From: an uncultured Chloroflexota bacterium
GTDB taxonomy: Bacteria; Chloroflexota; Chloroflexia; Chloroflexales; Roseiflexaceae
Assembly (NCBI GenBank): GCA_937876225.1
Contig: CALFIC010000078.1
Span: 36,694-100,693, forward strand
DNA length: 64,000 nucleotides
Direction of reading: 5' to 3'
Shown here: positions 18,601-26,660 of the stretch, piece by piece
Layout of the letters: each line of letters opens with the position of its first letter
Position numbering within the stretch: position 1 is the first letter of the stretch
Program-made: the position numbers and the translations under genes
The notes under the pieces: generated by a model
Seen by the model: the letters and a program-made list of their open reading frames with translations, nothing else
Told to the model about the DNA's origin: nothing
The model's database searches: none

Positions 18601-18871
18601 TTCGATTTCAATTATCGGATTGCTCTCATCACAACTCAATGATCACGATAATGCGATTCTTGCATTCGGCAAGCTTGCCCAAATGCAACCTGATAGCCTC
18701 GAAGCCCAACAAAACTATACCCTCGTACTTAGTGATGGCCAACGTTATGCAGATGCAACCATCCAAGCAGAAAAATTAGCGGCGCTTGCCAAAACCAAAG
18801 GCGTTTCTCAAGATAACCTGACTCTCTATACCCAACTTATTGACTACTTCAAAGCGAAAGCTGGTAAGTAA
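15674..18871 (+). CDS. O-antigen ligase/polymerase-type membrane protein with C-terminal TPR region
   Basis: A 1065-residue protein. The first about 600 residues hold roughly a dozen membrane helices around a Wzy_C/WaaL-type core (FFTQSRGPWIGGGVGIFTF near 380, GWGPESMFVAYTPF near 515, RSASPDRSHQALLDELVNKG near 535). A Pro/Thr-rich basic linker (about 625-675) and one more helix lead to a large soluble C-terminal region with tetratricopeptide-like repeats (about 690-1060). Family members join or polymerise sugar units on lipid carriers outside the membrane. The combination with TPRs is common in Gram-positive-like and Chloroflexi proteins of unknown product. GGAGG sits before the ATG at 15674. 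It is monocistronic, with a strong terminator behind it. Confidence 0.82.
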   Translation: MVPNSSPFVVWCRRVIEFGWLFTIVFIPSYFNLLSSRHFEPDKAILLRAIVTVLSAIAIMQWIYTAANTPPQNTTAKQISWQQWLRTYPLVIAIIAYVVVFLLATATSVVPSVSWWGSYQRLQGTYTNLSYIVLGLLIVRYLTTREQLLRLTGIIVLSAIIPTYYGFIQHLELDPLPWKGDVITRVASTMGNSIFIAAYLILVVPLAIAFAISHLQKAQIQSTQPRFFAWQWVLGYLFAIIGAFVIAFAAMQFGAVVRAIDVRFWWVYPGSLVCATAALLLPAWPMHRSPNQRIIIFIPAIITIVYVIITSLSAATSEGVQFIAPSADRFGANWQLWLVAAVLLQLAATGCFVIAPKGVDAAPLIHWAAGIGSIVIGASMLLTIFFTQSRGPWIGGGVGIFTFITLYLIDLMRNSPTHAQRAKRLLLIESVGFVSILAFLLVFNFANISALKPLRDMPYIGRMGKLFDVSAGTTGDVRMKIWFGDANAGGTLGLIKSNPVRTVIGWGPESMFVAYTPFYPPTLAHEESRSASPDRSHQALLDELVNKGILGLLSYLAVIGFAIGLAFKLLRRNSLTAEQRIFVISALSIIVAHNIEGQVGIPIVVTLMFLWLAIALLLVIDFQTTPVSAPAEIAITPEETKPTPAVATTNRRRNPQRTQPSPTRNTSTRTEGNIGVWAFCAVVLILGLTIAWTCNLDNALADMRFQQGQNYTDSANASGNLDQQIIGMTYYTDAIRMEPDQDLYYLNLGRSLLKYADVRRSQPPTTTVPVQPINLNALIQQQTPADLQAFLAPLTASEATQYAEATLLKAHALNPLNKDHFANMARLYIFWYTRIEAKPEILQKALQWFHDGVDIAPKDVTILNEYIESLLTYADSIKTSDPATAKKTIADADQLLQRSLALDNKYVDTTLRQANVLRATGEYTKAVSIYIPLIVKNPRILDSQITTIIRQLATLPDLLAQIRDAYNTNLKASDTLSISIIGLLSSQLNDHDNAILAFGKLAQMQPDSLEAQQNYTLVLSDGQRYADATIQAEKLAALAKTKGVSQDNLTLYTQLIDYFKAKAGK

Positions 18872-18883
18872 TCAGAAAACAAC

Positions 18884-18919
18884 AAAAAGCCCACGAGGCA
18901 TACGCCTCGTGGGCTTTTT
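18884..18919. terminator. Bidirectional terminator between O-antigen ligase and HU genes
   Basis: The 16-bp perfect stem AAAAAGCCCACGAGGC / GCCTCGTGGGCTTTTT has loop ATAC and a run of A on one side and T on the other. It serves the two convergent genes. Confidence 0.93.
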
Positions 18920-18925
18920 AAAAAA

Positions 18926-19198
18926 TTACTTAACGCGGGTTTTCAACGTGCTGCTGGCACTGAAGCCTGGTGTCTTCGTTGCCGGAATGTTGATTTTAGC
19001 ACCGGTCTGTGGGTTCACACCTTCACGAGCCTGGCGTTGGCGAACTTCGAACGTGCCGAAGCCTGTCAACGTCACTTTGTCGCCAGACTTCAATTGATCA
19101 GCAATAACTTCGAGTGCTGCATCAATGACTTCTTTGGTGTCCTTTTGTGACATCTTGGCTTTTTCAGCGACAGCCTTCACAAAGTCAGTCTTTTGCAT
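18926..19198 (-). CDS. hup: DNA-binding protein HU
   Basis: A 90-residue histone-like protein that bends and compacts DNA. The family pattern is complete: MQKTDFVKAVAEKAKMSQKD, then LTGFGTFEVRQRQAREGVNP (the HU/IHF signature GFG.F....R..R.G.NP) and the beta-arm tip NIPATKTPGF. The start at 19198 gives exactly the usual 90 residues. An ATG 6 codons upstream (19216) is also possible, since the only other spacing to a purine-rich stretch favours it slightly. A good promoter lies upstream. It shares a terminator with the gene on the other strand. Confidence 0.95.
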   Translation of the reverse strand: MQKTDFVKAVAEKAKMSQKDTKEVIDAALEVIADQLKSGDKVTLTGFGTFEVRQRQAREGVNPQTGAKINIPATKTPGFSASSTLKTRVK

Positions 19199-19238
19199 TG
19201 CATTGTCTTTCTGCATTAGTATCACGAATTCCAACTTA

Positions 19239-19267
19239 TTTATAATACTTTTTATTTGCGTTGTCAA
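19239..19267 (-). promoter_or_regulatory. Sigma-70-type promoter of the HU gene
   Basis: On the minus strand, -35 TTGACA (19262-19267) is followed after 17 bases by -10 TATAAA (19239-19244). A second TTGACA lies 11 bases further upstream. The predicted start near 19232 gives a short leader to the HU gene. Confidence 0.7.
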
Positions 19268-19360
19268 GTATTTGTCAATAATTAAGTCAAACTGTTTAAA
19301 TATAAAAATATTTTAATTATACCACATTACTTAAATCAATTTACATCATTAAAATATCAA

Positions 19361-19414
19361 TTTGATAACAATACAATATATCCATTAAAATAGATATATT
19401 GTATTGTTATCAAA
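19361..19414 (-). terminator. 22-bp stem hairpin after aldehyde dehydrogenase gene
   Basis: The perfect 22-bp inverted repeat TTTGATAACAATACAATATA(TC) and its complement flank a 10-base loop. It begins 11 bases after the dehydrogenase stop (19425). On the minus strand the hairpin is followed by TTGATATTTT. The stem is AT-rich but long. The surrounding 19199-19424 gap holds only this and the HU promoter. Confidence 0.7.
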
Positions 19415-19424
19415 CAAACCATGT

Positions 19425-20867
19425 TTATTGACCGTCGATGTAAATTGCCTTCTCTTGTGAAAAGAACTCTATCGCCCCTTTACCCATTTCACGGAACATC
19501 CCAGAGCCACTTTGCTTAAATCCACCGAAGGGCGCTTGGATAGAGACGCCAGCGGTTGGTTGATTGACTTTCAACATACCTGCTTCGGCGCGTTCAGCAA
19601 AACGAATCGCGTTGCGTAAATCATTTGACACTAATGACGCAGACAATCCGTACGGGATGTTGTTCGAAATTGCAAAGGCTTCATCGAGTCCATCAGCTTC
19701 GATAACCCCAATCACCGGACCAAAGACTTCTTCTTGGGCGATCCGTGAATCAGGCCGCACGTGGGTCAACACTGTAGGGCGCAAAAAGTACCCATTCCCC
19801 TCCGGTGCAGATCCGCCAGCCACAATTTGGGCACCTTCGCTACTGGCAATTTGGATATAATCCATATCCGTCTTGTGCTGGCTAGCACTCACCGCTGGTC
19901 CCATTTGGACACCATCAACGAGTCCCGGACCAACCACTAATGATTGGGCAGCTGCCGCAAGTCGCTTCGAAAACTCAGCTACGATTGATTTGTCGACAAT
20001 CACGCGACTCGTTGCCGTACATGCTTGACCAGTCAAACCAAATCCACCACGCACCACGATATTTACCGCTTTGTCGAGGTCTGCATCAGCGGCCACGATG
20101 ACCGGATTTTTGCCACCCATTTCGAGATGCGTACGCGTCAGCCGTGGTGCAGTTTTTTGATACAACGCATGCCCAATTGCATATGAGCCGGTAAACGATA
20201 CCGCTTTAATCCGCGCATCGGTCGCTAGTGTGTCACCAATCGTGCCACCACTACCGGTCACACAATTCACCACACCGGCAGGCACACCTGCTTCATGCAG
20301 GGCAGCCATCAAACGTAACGCCATCAATGGAGTGGCCGATGCCGGTTTGAGTACTACCGCATTGCCCATCACGAGGGCTGGCGCCATTTTCCATACCGGA
20401 ATCGACAATGGAAAGTTCCATGGCGTGATAATTGCCACCACACCTAACGGCACGCGGACGCTGTAAAGCAACGTCGATGGGGTATCAGCTGGCAATACAT
20501 CACCACCAACCCGCCATGCTTCACCAGCGAAATAACGAAACACTTCGACGGCGCGAATGACTTCCATGCGTGCTTCGGTTTTGGTTTTGCCTTCTTCACG
20601 GGTCAATTCAATCGCCCATTGATCGATTTGAGTTTCAATAATGTTCGCTACTTTGTGCAAAATCCGGCCACGCTCCGGTGCCGGCCGGGCCGCCCAGGCG
20701 GGTTGAGCTGCGGCAGCTGCGGCAATGGCTTGTTGCACATCAGCAATTGCTGAAGCTGGTGCATAGCCGACCAATTCATCAAGCTGGGCCGGGTTGCGAA
20801 TCTCGAGGTAATTCCCACTCGTGGGTGCCACCCATTCACCACCAATAAAATTTCGTTGCTTGTCCAT
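19425..20867 (-). CDS. NAD(P)-dependent aldehyde dehydrogenase (semialdehyde type)
   Basis: A 480-residue aldehyde dehydrogenase. The parts are all visible: NAD site ITPWNFPLSIPVWKMAPAL, VTGSGGTIGDTL, active-site Glu in THLEMGGKNPV (about residue 247), catalytic Cys in GQACTATSR (about 280), and EEVFGPVIGVIE near the end. It oxidises an aldehyde to the acid with NAD(P). Placement downstream of a GABA-type aminotransferase suggests succinate semialdehyde as substrate. Sequence style (GEAWRVGGDVLPADTPS) also fits alpha-ketoglutaric semialdehyde dehydrogenases, so the substrate stays open. AAGGGG precedes twin ATGs at 20870 and 20867. A longer frame to 20945 lacks this ribosome site. Confidence 0.9.
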   Translation of the reverse strand: MDKQRNFIGGEWVAPTSGNYLEIRNPAQLDELVGYAPASAIADVQQAIAAAAAAQPAWAARPAPERGRILHKVANIIETQIDQWAIELTREEGKTKTEARMEVIRAVEVFRYFAGEAWRVGGDVLPADTPSTLLYSVRVPLGVVAIITPWNFPLSIPVWKMAPALVMGNAVVLKPASATPLMALRLMAALHEAGVPAGVVNCVTGSGGTIGDTLATDARIKAVSFTGSYAIGHALYQKTAPRLTRTHLEMGGKNPVIVAADADLDKAVNIVVRGGFGLTGQACTATSRVIVDKSIVAEFSKRLAAAAQSLVVGPGLVDGVQMGPAVSASQHKTDMDYIQIASSEGAQIVAGGSAPEGNGYFLRPTVLTHVRPDSRIAQEEVFGPVIGVIEADGLDEAFAISNNIPYGLSASLVSNDLRNAIRFAERAEAGMLKVNQPTAGVSIQAPFGGFKQSGSGMFREMGKGAIEFFSQEKAIYIDGQ

Positions 20868-20948
20868 CATATTCCCCTTTATGGTGCGAAAAGCGACGCA
20901 GGATTGCATCGCTTTTTGCACAAAAATCATACCGCTCAATAACAACTA

Positions 20949-21581
20949 TCATGCCTGGTAATCGGGATTATCCCACACGATCAACGTGGCATCATTGCCT
21001 AATTCTGCATCGTGGAGATAATCGTGGATGATGCCACGTACCGTATAGCCATTACGCAACTGTGGTGTCAAGGTAGGGTCTTTCAATTCACCCGTGGCCA
21101 CTTTGGCCGCATATTCCGCCAACGACATTTGGTCTTTGTGGAAGCGATACCCCGGCACCATGCCCCCACCCACCATACCACGCAAATTCAGTTTTTTGAT
21201 CAATGCCTTGCGTGCAGCATATAACGCCGATGCAACCCCGCGCTGGCGGAATTCGGGCAATGTACTCATATCAGCGCCATACAGCCATTCGCCATCAGAT
21301 TCGTGATTGGTAAAAAAACCACTGGCAATCATCTCATCAAATGAATGCTGAGCATGCGCCAAATCGATGTTCCGCCGCAACGATGAGCTCATGCCCACAA
21401 TCTGATCGTCGATTACCGCCACATGTTGCCCAGCTGGAAACATACCAACTTGGCTGATGATGTGTTCCCGACGAAACAAATGTGACGGATCGAGTGACGG
21501 ATAGCAACGCTGTTGCAATAATTCGAGTGATTCGGCATCTGCTAATTGCGTCTGCCGAATCATAACCTGTGTCGTTGTCAT
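20949..21581 (-). CDS. GNAT family N-acetyltransferase
   Basis: A 210-residue protein with the GNAT acetyl-CoA loop in STLPEFRQRGVASALYAAR (R/Q-x-x-G-x-A, about residues 109-127). An acceptor-side segment (GMVGGGMVPGYRFHKDQMS) and a C-terminal extension (TVRGIIHDYLHDAE) follow. Its start overlaps the stop of the aminotransferase gene by 1 base (TAATG), and the aldehyde dehydrogenase follows after 81 bases, so it belongs to the amino-acid catabolic operon. Acceptor unknown. It might acetylate a diamine or an amino acid related to GABA, but this is only inferred from context. Confidence 0.82.
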   Translation of the reverse strand: MTTTQVMIRQTQLADAESLELLQQRCYPSLDPSHLFRREHIISQVGMFPAGQHVAVIDDQIVGMSSSLRRNIDLAHAQHSFDEMIASGFFTNHESDGEWLYGADMSTLPEFRQRGVASALYAARKALIKKLNLRGMVGGGMVPGYRFHKDQMSLAEYAAKVATGELKDPTLTPQLRNGYTVRGIIHDYLHDAELGNDATLIVWDNPDYQA

Positions 21582-22906
21582 TACAGTACCGACCGCACTG
21601 CCGCATCAAGCACCGCCAAGCCTTCTTGGAGTTGCTCGTCGGTAATCACCAGCGGCATCAACAAGCGCACACAGTTGGTGTACAAACCGGCCCGCATCGT
21701 AATTACCCCGTGTTGCAGACAATAATTACTGATTTTGGCGACTGCCTCAGGATCAGGTTCGCGGGTAGTGCGATCCTTGACAAATTCGATGGCAATCATG
21801 CTTCCCAAGCCACGCACATCACCGACTTTGGGGATCTCACGTTGCCAGGTTTCGCCGAGGGCCTTGATTTGGGCGCCAATTTTTTGAGAGCGCTCGAGCA
21901 AATCGCCATCCTGGAATTGATTCATCACTTCCAGCGCAGCCACACAGGCCAACGGATTACCGCCGTACGTGCCACCAATCCCACCGATATGGACTTTGTC
22001 CATCAATTCGGCTCGGCCCGTCACCGCAGCCAACGGCATACCAGCAGCAATTGATTTGGCGGTCACGATGATATCTGGCTCGACGCCCATTTGCTCCATA
22101 GCGAACAACGTCCCCGTACGGCCAAAACCACACTGGACTTCATCGGCAATCAACACAATGCCGTATTTGTCACACAAGGCGCGCAAACGTTGCATGTAAG
22201 ATTTGGGCACCGGGATAAAGCCACCTTCGCCTTGGACAGGCTCAATGATAATCGCCGCTACCGCGTTGGCATCAACGTGGGTCAACAACATACGTTCGAG
22301 TTGATCGGTACACGCGCCACTACACGCGTTTTGACACATGCGACATTGATATTCATAAGGGAAGGGTGCACGATAGACTTCGGGCACGAACGGTCCGAGA
22401 TTTTTTTTGAAGGCGGTTTTTGACGTGAGTGACAATGTCAACAACGTACGGCCATGATAGCCACCTTCAAAAGCGATAATCGCTTGGCGGCCAGTAGCTA
22501 CTTTGGCGATTTTGATGGCGTTTTCGACCCCTTCGGCACCACTATTCGCCAAAATCGTTTTGCAGGCCCCGCTAATTGGTACCGCATCATTAAGCCGTTC
22601 ACACAATTCGACATAGGATTCATAGGTACCGACGAGTGCCGAAAAGTGAATTAGTTTTTGAGCTTGGGCATGAATCGCGTCAACCACTGCGGGCATGGTA
22701 TGACCGGCATTCAATACACCGATACCGCCCACAAAGTCGATATAGGTGTTGCCGTCTACGTCGGTCACCGTGGCACCATGGGCATGGTCAATGGCAATAG
22801 GGTGTGCTTTGTAGAGGCCACTCGGTACCGCGGCTTCACGACGCGCCACTATTGCGCGTGATTTCGGACCAGGAACTTCGGTTACAAGATTAATTGTCTT
22901 TGCCAT
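21581..22906 (-). CDS. gabT: 4-aminobutyrate aminotransferase (class III)
   Basis: A 441-residue PLP enzyme of class III. Marks: NSGAEGVENAIKIAK, AFEGGYHGRTLLTLSLT, IIEPVQGEGGF, LIADEVQCGFGRTG (Asp contacts the PLP ring nitrogen) and the Schiff-base Lys in VTAKSIAAGMP near residue 283. It transfers the amino group of GABA (or a similar omega-amino acid) to 2-oxoglutarate. An unusual Cys-rich insert, C-x2-C-x3-C-x3-C (CRMCQNACSGAC, about 187-198), lies after the FPYEY segment. It heads a gabT-GNAT-aldehyde dehydrogenase operon. Ornithine or other omega-aminotransferases are alternatives. Confidence 0.9.
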   Translation of the reverse strand: MAKTINLVTEVPGPKSRAIVARREAAVPSGLYKAHPIAIDHAHGATVTDVDGNTYIDFVGGIGVLNAGHTMPAVVDAIHAQAQKLIHFSALVGTYESYVELCERLNDAVPISGACKTILANSGAEGVENAIKIAKVATGRQAIIAFEGGYHGRTLLTLSLTSKTAFKKNLGPFVPEVYRAPFPYEYQCRMCQNACSGACTDQLERMLLTHVDANAVAAIIIEPVQGEGGFIPVPKSYMQRLRALCDKYGIVLIADEVQCGFGRTGTLFAMEQMGVEPDIIVTAKSIAAGMPLAAVTGRAELMDKVHIGGIGGTYGGNPLACVAALEVMNQFQDGDLLERSQKIGAQIKALGETWQREIPKVGDVRGLGSMIAIEFVKDRTTREPDPEAVAKISNYCLQHGVITMRAGLYTNCVRLLMPLVITDEQLQEGLAVLDAAVRSVL

Positions 22907-22934
22907 TGCAAAAGCCTTTCAACAAAAAATAACC

Positions 22935-24728
22935 CTACTCTGGAATTTGGCCACCGAACTGTTCTGCATATTGTAACCGATAGAGACGGGCATAATACCC
23001 ATTTAATGCCAACAATTCATCATGTGTCCCGTCTTCTACCAATTTACCACGATGTAACACCAAAATTCGATCAACATAGCGAATCGTCGACAAACGATGG
23101 GCGATAACCAACGATGTCCGCCCTTTGAGCAAACGTTGGACGGCGACCTGCATGATTTGTTCGGTCTCGGTATCGACGCTACTTGTCGCCTCGTCGAGGA
23201 TGAGCATTACTTCGGGATTAAACGCCATCGCCCGCGCAAACGCCAATAACTGCCGTTGCCCAACCGACAAATTCGAGCCCCGCTCACGTACTTCATAATC
23301 ATATGTACCGGGGAGTTTGTCGATGAATGTCGCCGCACCCGAAATTTCGGCAGCCGCTTGCACTTGGGCATCACTTATCAAGGTATTGTGCAAGCGAATG
23401 TTATCGCGAATCGTGCCACTGAAACAGGTAGGATCTTGGGGAACCGCACCCACATGGCTGCGCAAATCATGCTGGCGCAGGGAACGAATGTCAATTCCGT
23501 CGAGCAAAATCGCACCCTGTTGGATTTCGTAAAACCGTGCCATCAAACTCACCAACGACGTTTTGCCGGCGCCAGTTGCACCAACCACCGCCACCGCCTG
23601 CCCGGCGGGAATCGTAAACGACACCCCTTTGAGCACCGGTTCTTCGGGGTTATAACCAAAAACGACATTGTCAAAGGTGATTTCACCACGTACCGGAGTA
23701 GCCAGCTCCAACGGCGCTACAGGGTCTACAATTTCAGCAGGTGTATCCAATACGCGGAATACCCGCTCCGACGACGCCATGGCACTCTGGAGGGTGTTGT
23801 AGCGGTCAGCCAACTGACGGATCGGTTGGAAGGCTTGGTCAGTATATTGAATGAACGCCACCAACAACCCGATGGTCACATAATCACCCAACACGAGATT
23901 ACCACCGAGGGTCAACAAGACTGCTGACGCCAACACCGATGTCACATAAATTGTGGGGAAAAAGACCGCAAAGGTGTTGTTGGAACGAAACTGAGACTGC
24001 AAATATTCTTTGCTGATTGTTGAAAAAAACGTCCGGCTACTTTCCTCACGGCGAAACAACTGTGTCACCAACACACCGGTGATTTGTTCGTTGAGATAGG
24101 CATTGATACGCGCCAACCGTTGGCGCATCACCCGGTAGGTTGTACGCATAATTCGCTGGAAAATAATCGTCGACAAAATCACTACCGGAAAAATACAAAA
24201 CGATACCAACGCCAAGCGCCAACTCAACACCAGCATCGTCACTACGATAAACAACAAGCGCACCAAGTCACCCAGCAGTGCCACCGTGCCTTGGGTGATA
24301 AAGTCATTGAGCGCATCGACGTCGTTGGTAATGCGGGTAAGCAAACGCCCGACTGGATTATGATCAAAGAAACTCAGGCTCATCGATTGAATATGCCGAA
24401 AAATAGTCATCCGGATATCGATAATGATGCGTTGGCTCATCGATTGCATCATGTAGGTTTGCACATAACGAAACAAAAACGAAAAGACGAGTGTGCCCGC
24501 ATACAGAAAGAAAATCGGCCAAATACCCGCCACATCACGATTGGCAATCGGACCATCGATAGCCGTACGAATCAAATAAGGCGGAATGAGTTCGACAGAA
24601 GCACTGCCAATCATCAACACAATAGCAGCCGTCAACGACCATTTATAGGGCACCACAAAACCCATGAGACGACGTACAAGTCGTCCATCGTAGGCTTTCC
24701 CTAGTATTTCATCATCATAAAACGTCAT
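22935..24728 (-). CDS. ABC exporter, membrane-ATPase half-transporter (catalytically complete site)
   Basis: A 597-residue half-transporter with six membrane helices (about 20-330) and a nucleotide-binding domain (about 350-590). Walker A is VGATGAGKTS, the signature is LSVGQRQLLAFARA (G to V variant), Walker B with catalytic Glu is VMLILDEATSSVD, and the switch His is in LVIAHRLST. It lies 49 bases after the partner at 24778-26529. The complementary defects of the two subunits mark a heterodimeric exporter of the BmrCD/TM287-288 kind, usually moving drugs, lipids or peptides outward. Substrate unknown. Confidence 0.93.
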   Translation of the reverse strand: MTFYDDEILGKAYDGRLVRRLMGFVVPYKWSLTAAIVLMIGSASVELIPPYLIRTAIDGPIANRDVAGIWPIFFLYAGTLVFSFLFRYVQTYMMQSMSQRIIIDIRMTIFRHIQSMSLSFFDHNPVGRLLTRITNDVDALNDFITQGTVALLGDLVRLLFIVVTMLVLSWRLALVSFCIFPVVILSTIIFQRIMRTTYRVMRQRLARINAYLNEQITGVLVTQLFRREESSRTFFSTISKEYLQSQFRSNNTFAVFFPTIYVTSVLASAVLLTLGGNLVLGDYVTIGLLVAFIQYTDQAFQPIRQLADRYNTLQSAMASSERVFRVLDTPAEIVDPVAPLELATPVRGEITFDNVVFGYNPEEPVLKGVSFTIPAGQAVAVVGATGAGKTSLVSLMARFYEIQQGAILLDGIDIRSLRQHDLRSHVGAVPQDPTCFSGTIRDNIRLHNTLISDAQVQAAAEISGAATFIDKLPGTYDYEVRERGSNLSVGQRQLLAFARAMAFNPEVMLILDEATSSVDTETEQIMQVAVQRLLKGRTSLVIAHRLSTIRYVDRILVLHRGKLVEDGTHDELLALNGYYARLYRLQYAEQFGGQIPE

Positions 24729-24777
24729 GACATCCCTCGTTATTCAGCACATCTGGTACGTATATTGCACCGACGAA

Positions 24778-26529
24778 TTAGGCATTATCAACAGCATCTG
24801 CCAACGTTTCCCGTTGATACATAGCGGTATACAAACCACCTTGGGCCAACAAGCTGGCGTGTGATCCTTGCTCAGCAATTTCGCCATCACGGAGCAGCAC
24901 AATCAAATCCGCATCACGCACCGTGGCAATGCGTTGTGCAATCAAGATGGCAGTACGCCCATGGCGAAATTGCCGCAGTCCTTCGAGGATTTGTGACGCC
25001 GTATGAGTGTCGACACTCGACAAAGCATCGTCGAGCACCAAAATCGCCGGATCGCGCAACACCGCCCGAGCAATAGCCGTGCGTTGTTTTTGACCACCCG
25101 ATAATGTAACTCCGCGCTCACCAACTAACGTATCGATTCCTGACGGCAATTGCACGACGTCATTACTCAACCGTGAGATGTGCAGTGCGCGTTCGATTTC
25201 TTCGTCTGATGCATCTGGGCGCCCAAAAGCGACATTTTCACGCACCGGCACACTAAACAAAAACGTATCTTGGGGCACGTAACCAATTCCCTCGCGCAAC
25301 GACGACAAAGCAATATCGCGGATGTCGTGGCCATCCACCGAAATCGTTCCTTCGCTGGGGTCTTGTACCCGCGCCAACAAATTCACCAACGTCGTTTTGC
25401 CACCACCGGTAGCACCGACGATGGCCACCGTTTGCCCTTCGGCGACTTCAAACGAAATATGCCGCAAAATCCAACGGGCGTCTGCACCGTCGCCAACCGA
25501 CACTCCTACGTTGTGGAACTTGATTGCACCAGTGACGGTATGTTCGATACCACCATTGTCATCGTTGTTCCGAATCGACGGGACGCGTTGCAATACTTCA
25601 CCGAGGCGCCCTGCCGCAGATACCGCCTGTTGATACAAATCGACCGTCCAACCCAGTGCCACCACCGGCCACCCCAAGGCAGCCAGATAGCTATTGAACA
25701 ACACGAGGTCTCCAATAGTCATTTTGCCATCGGCGACTTGTTGACCACCAATCAGCAATACGAGTGAGCCGATGATACCCATCACCAAACTAATAATTGG
25801 CCACAACAATCCACTCAACAATACATAGCGTACGTTTTGGGCACGGTAGCGTTCATTGACCCGCAAAAACTCTTCGGTCTCTTGTACTTCTTGGGTATAG
25901 GCTTTGATGGTACGAATACCCGAAAAATCTTCTTGGACCCGCGTCGATACTTCACCAAACAAATCTTGCACTTTACGAAAAATCAGGCGCATCCGGGCAC
26001 CGACCACAATAAACAAAATCGTGACCACCGGAAGCAACGCCAGCACAATCAATGCTAGCGTCAAGTTGGTGGCGACCATCAATGCCGATGCCGACACAAT
26101 CATCAATACGGCACCAATTTGTTGGACACCTGGCCCAAAAAATTGCCGAATCGCGGAAATATCATTGGTGACGCGGGTCATCAAGTCACCCGTATGATGT
26201 TCACCATAAAATTTTTGGTCGAGAATTAACAAGCGGTGGAACATCGCCTCACGGACATCACCTTCAACCTGATGGGCAGTGCCGAGGATGAGCACGCGAG
26301 ATAAAAAACCAAACAGAAAAACGACAGCGGCCATTCCCAACATTTTGAGTGCCGCTGCGACAAGATCATCCCAAATAATCCCCTTGGTGCTGATTTCGTT
26401 GACGACGACGCGCACCACTTGAGGAACCATCACCGTAAATCCGATTTGAATGGCGTTACACAAAATCCCTACGATGTAGCGCCAACGATAACGCACCACA
26501 TACGGCCACAATGCACGTAATTGATTCAT
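24778..26529 (-). CDS. ABC exporter, membrane-ATPase half-transporter (degenerate site)
   Basis: A 583-residue half-transporter: six membrane helices (about 15-310) and an ATPase domain with Walker A VGATGGGKTTL and canonical signature LSGGQKQRTAIARA. Walker B ends in Asp instead of the catalytic Glu (AILVLDDALSSVD), and the switch His is replaced by Gln (ILIAQRIATV). These are the known losses of the non-hydrolytic site in heterodimeric exporters, whose partner keeps both residues. It is first of the pair on the minus strand. AAGGGA precedes the ATG. It may be co-transcribed with the downstream gabT set (28-base gap), which would be unusual but possible. Confidence 0.93.
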   Translation of the reverse strand: MNQLRALWPYVVRYRWRYIVGILCNAIQIGFTVMVPQVVRVVVNEISTKGIIWDDLVAAALKMLGMAAVVFLFGFLSRVLILGTAHQVEGDVREAMFHRLLILDQKFYGEHHTGDLMTRVTNDISAIRQFFGPGVQQIGAVLMIVSASALMVATNLTLALIVLALLPVVTILFIVVGARMRLIFRKVQDLFGEVSTRVQEDFSGIRTIKAYTQEVQETEEFLRVNERYRAQNVRYVLLSGLLWPIISLVMGIIGSLVLLIGGQQVADGKMTIGDLVLFNSYLAALGWPVVALGWTVDLYQQAVSAAGRLGEVLQRVPSIRNNDDNGGIEHTVTGAIKFHNVGVSVGDGADARWILRHISFEVAEGQTVAIVGATGGGKTTLVNLLARVQDPSEGTISVDGHDIRDIALSSLREGIGYVPQDTFLFSVPVRENVAFGRPDASDEEIERALHISRLSNDVVQLPSGIDTLVGERGVTLSGGQKQRTAIARAVLRDPAILVLDDALSSVDTHTASQILEGLRQFRHGRTAILIAQRIATVRDADLIVLLRDGEIAEQGSHASLLAQGGLYTAMYQRETLADAVDNA

Positions 26530-26584
26530 TAACCAATCCCTTAATTATTGGAAACCTGACTGACAGTTAGTATACCACCGCATA

Positions 26585-26625
26585 AACACACTGCCCACGC
26601 ACAGAACGTGCATGGGCAGTGTGTT
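26585..26625 (-). terminator. Hairpin between typA and ABC exporter genes
   Basis: The inverted repeat AACACACTGCCCACGCAC / GTGCATGGGCAGTGTGTT has one mismatch and a 5-base loop. It lies 36 bases past the typA stop. It lacks a T-tract on the minus strand, so termination may be partial. Confidence 0.6.
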
Positions 26626-26660
26626 AGGGAAATACGAAATGTAAAAAATACCGCTAACGA

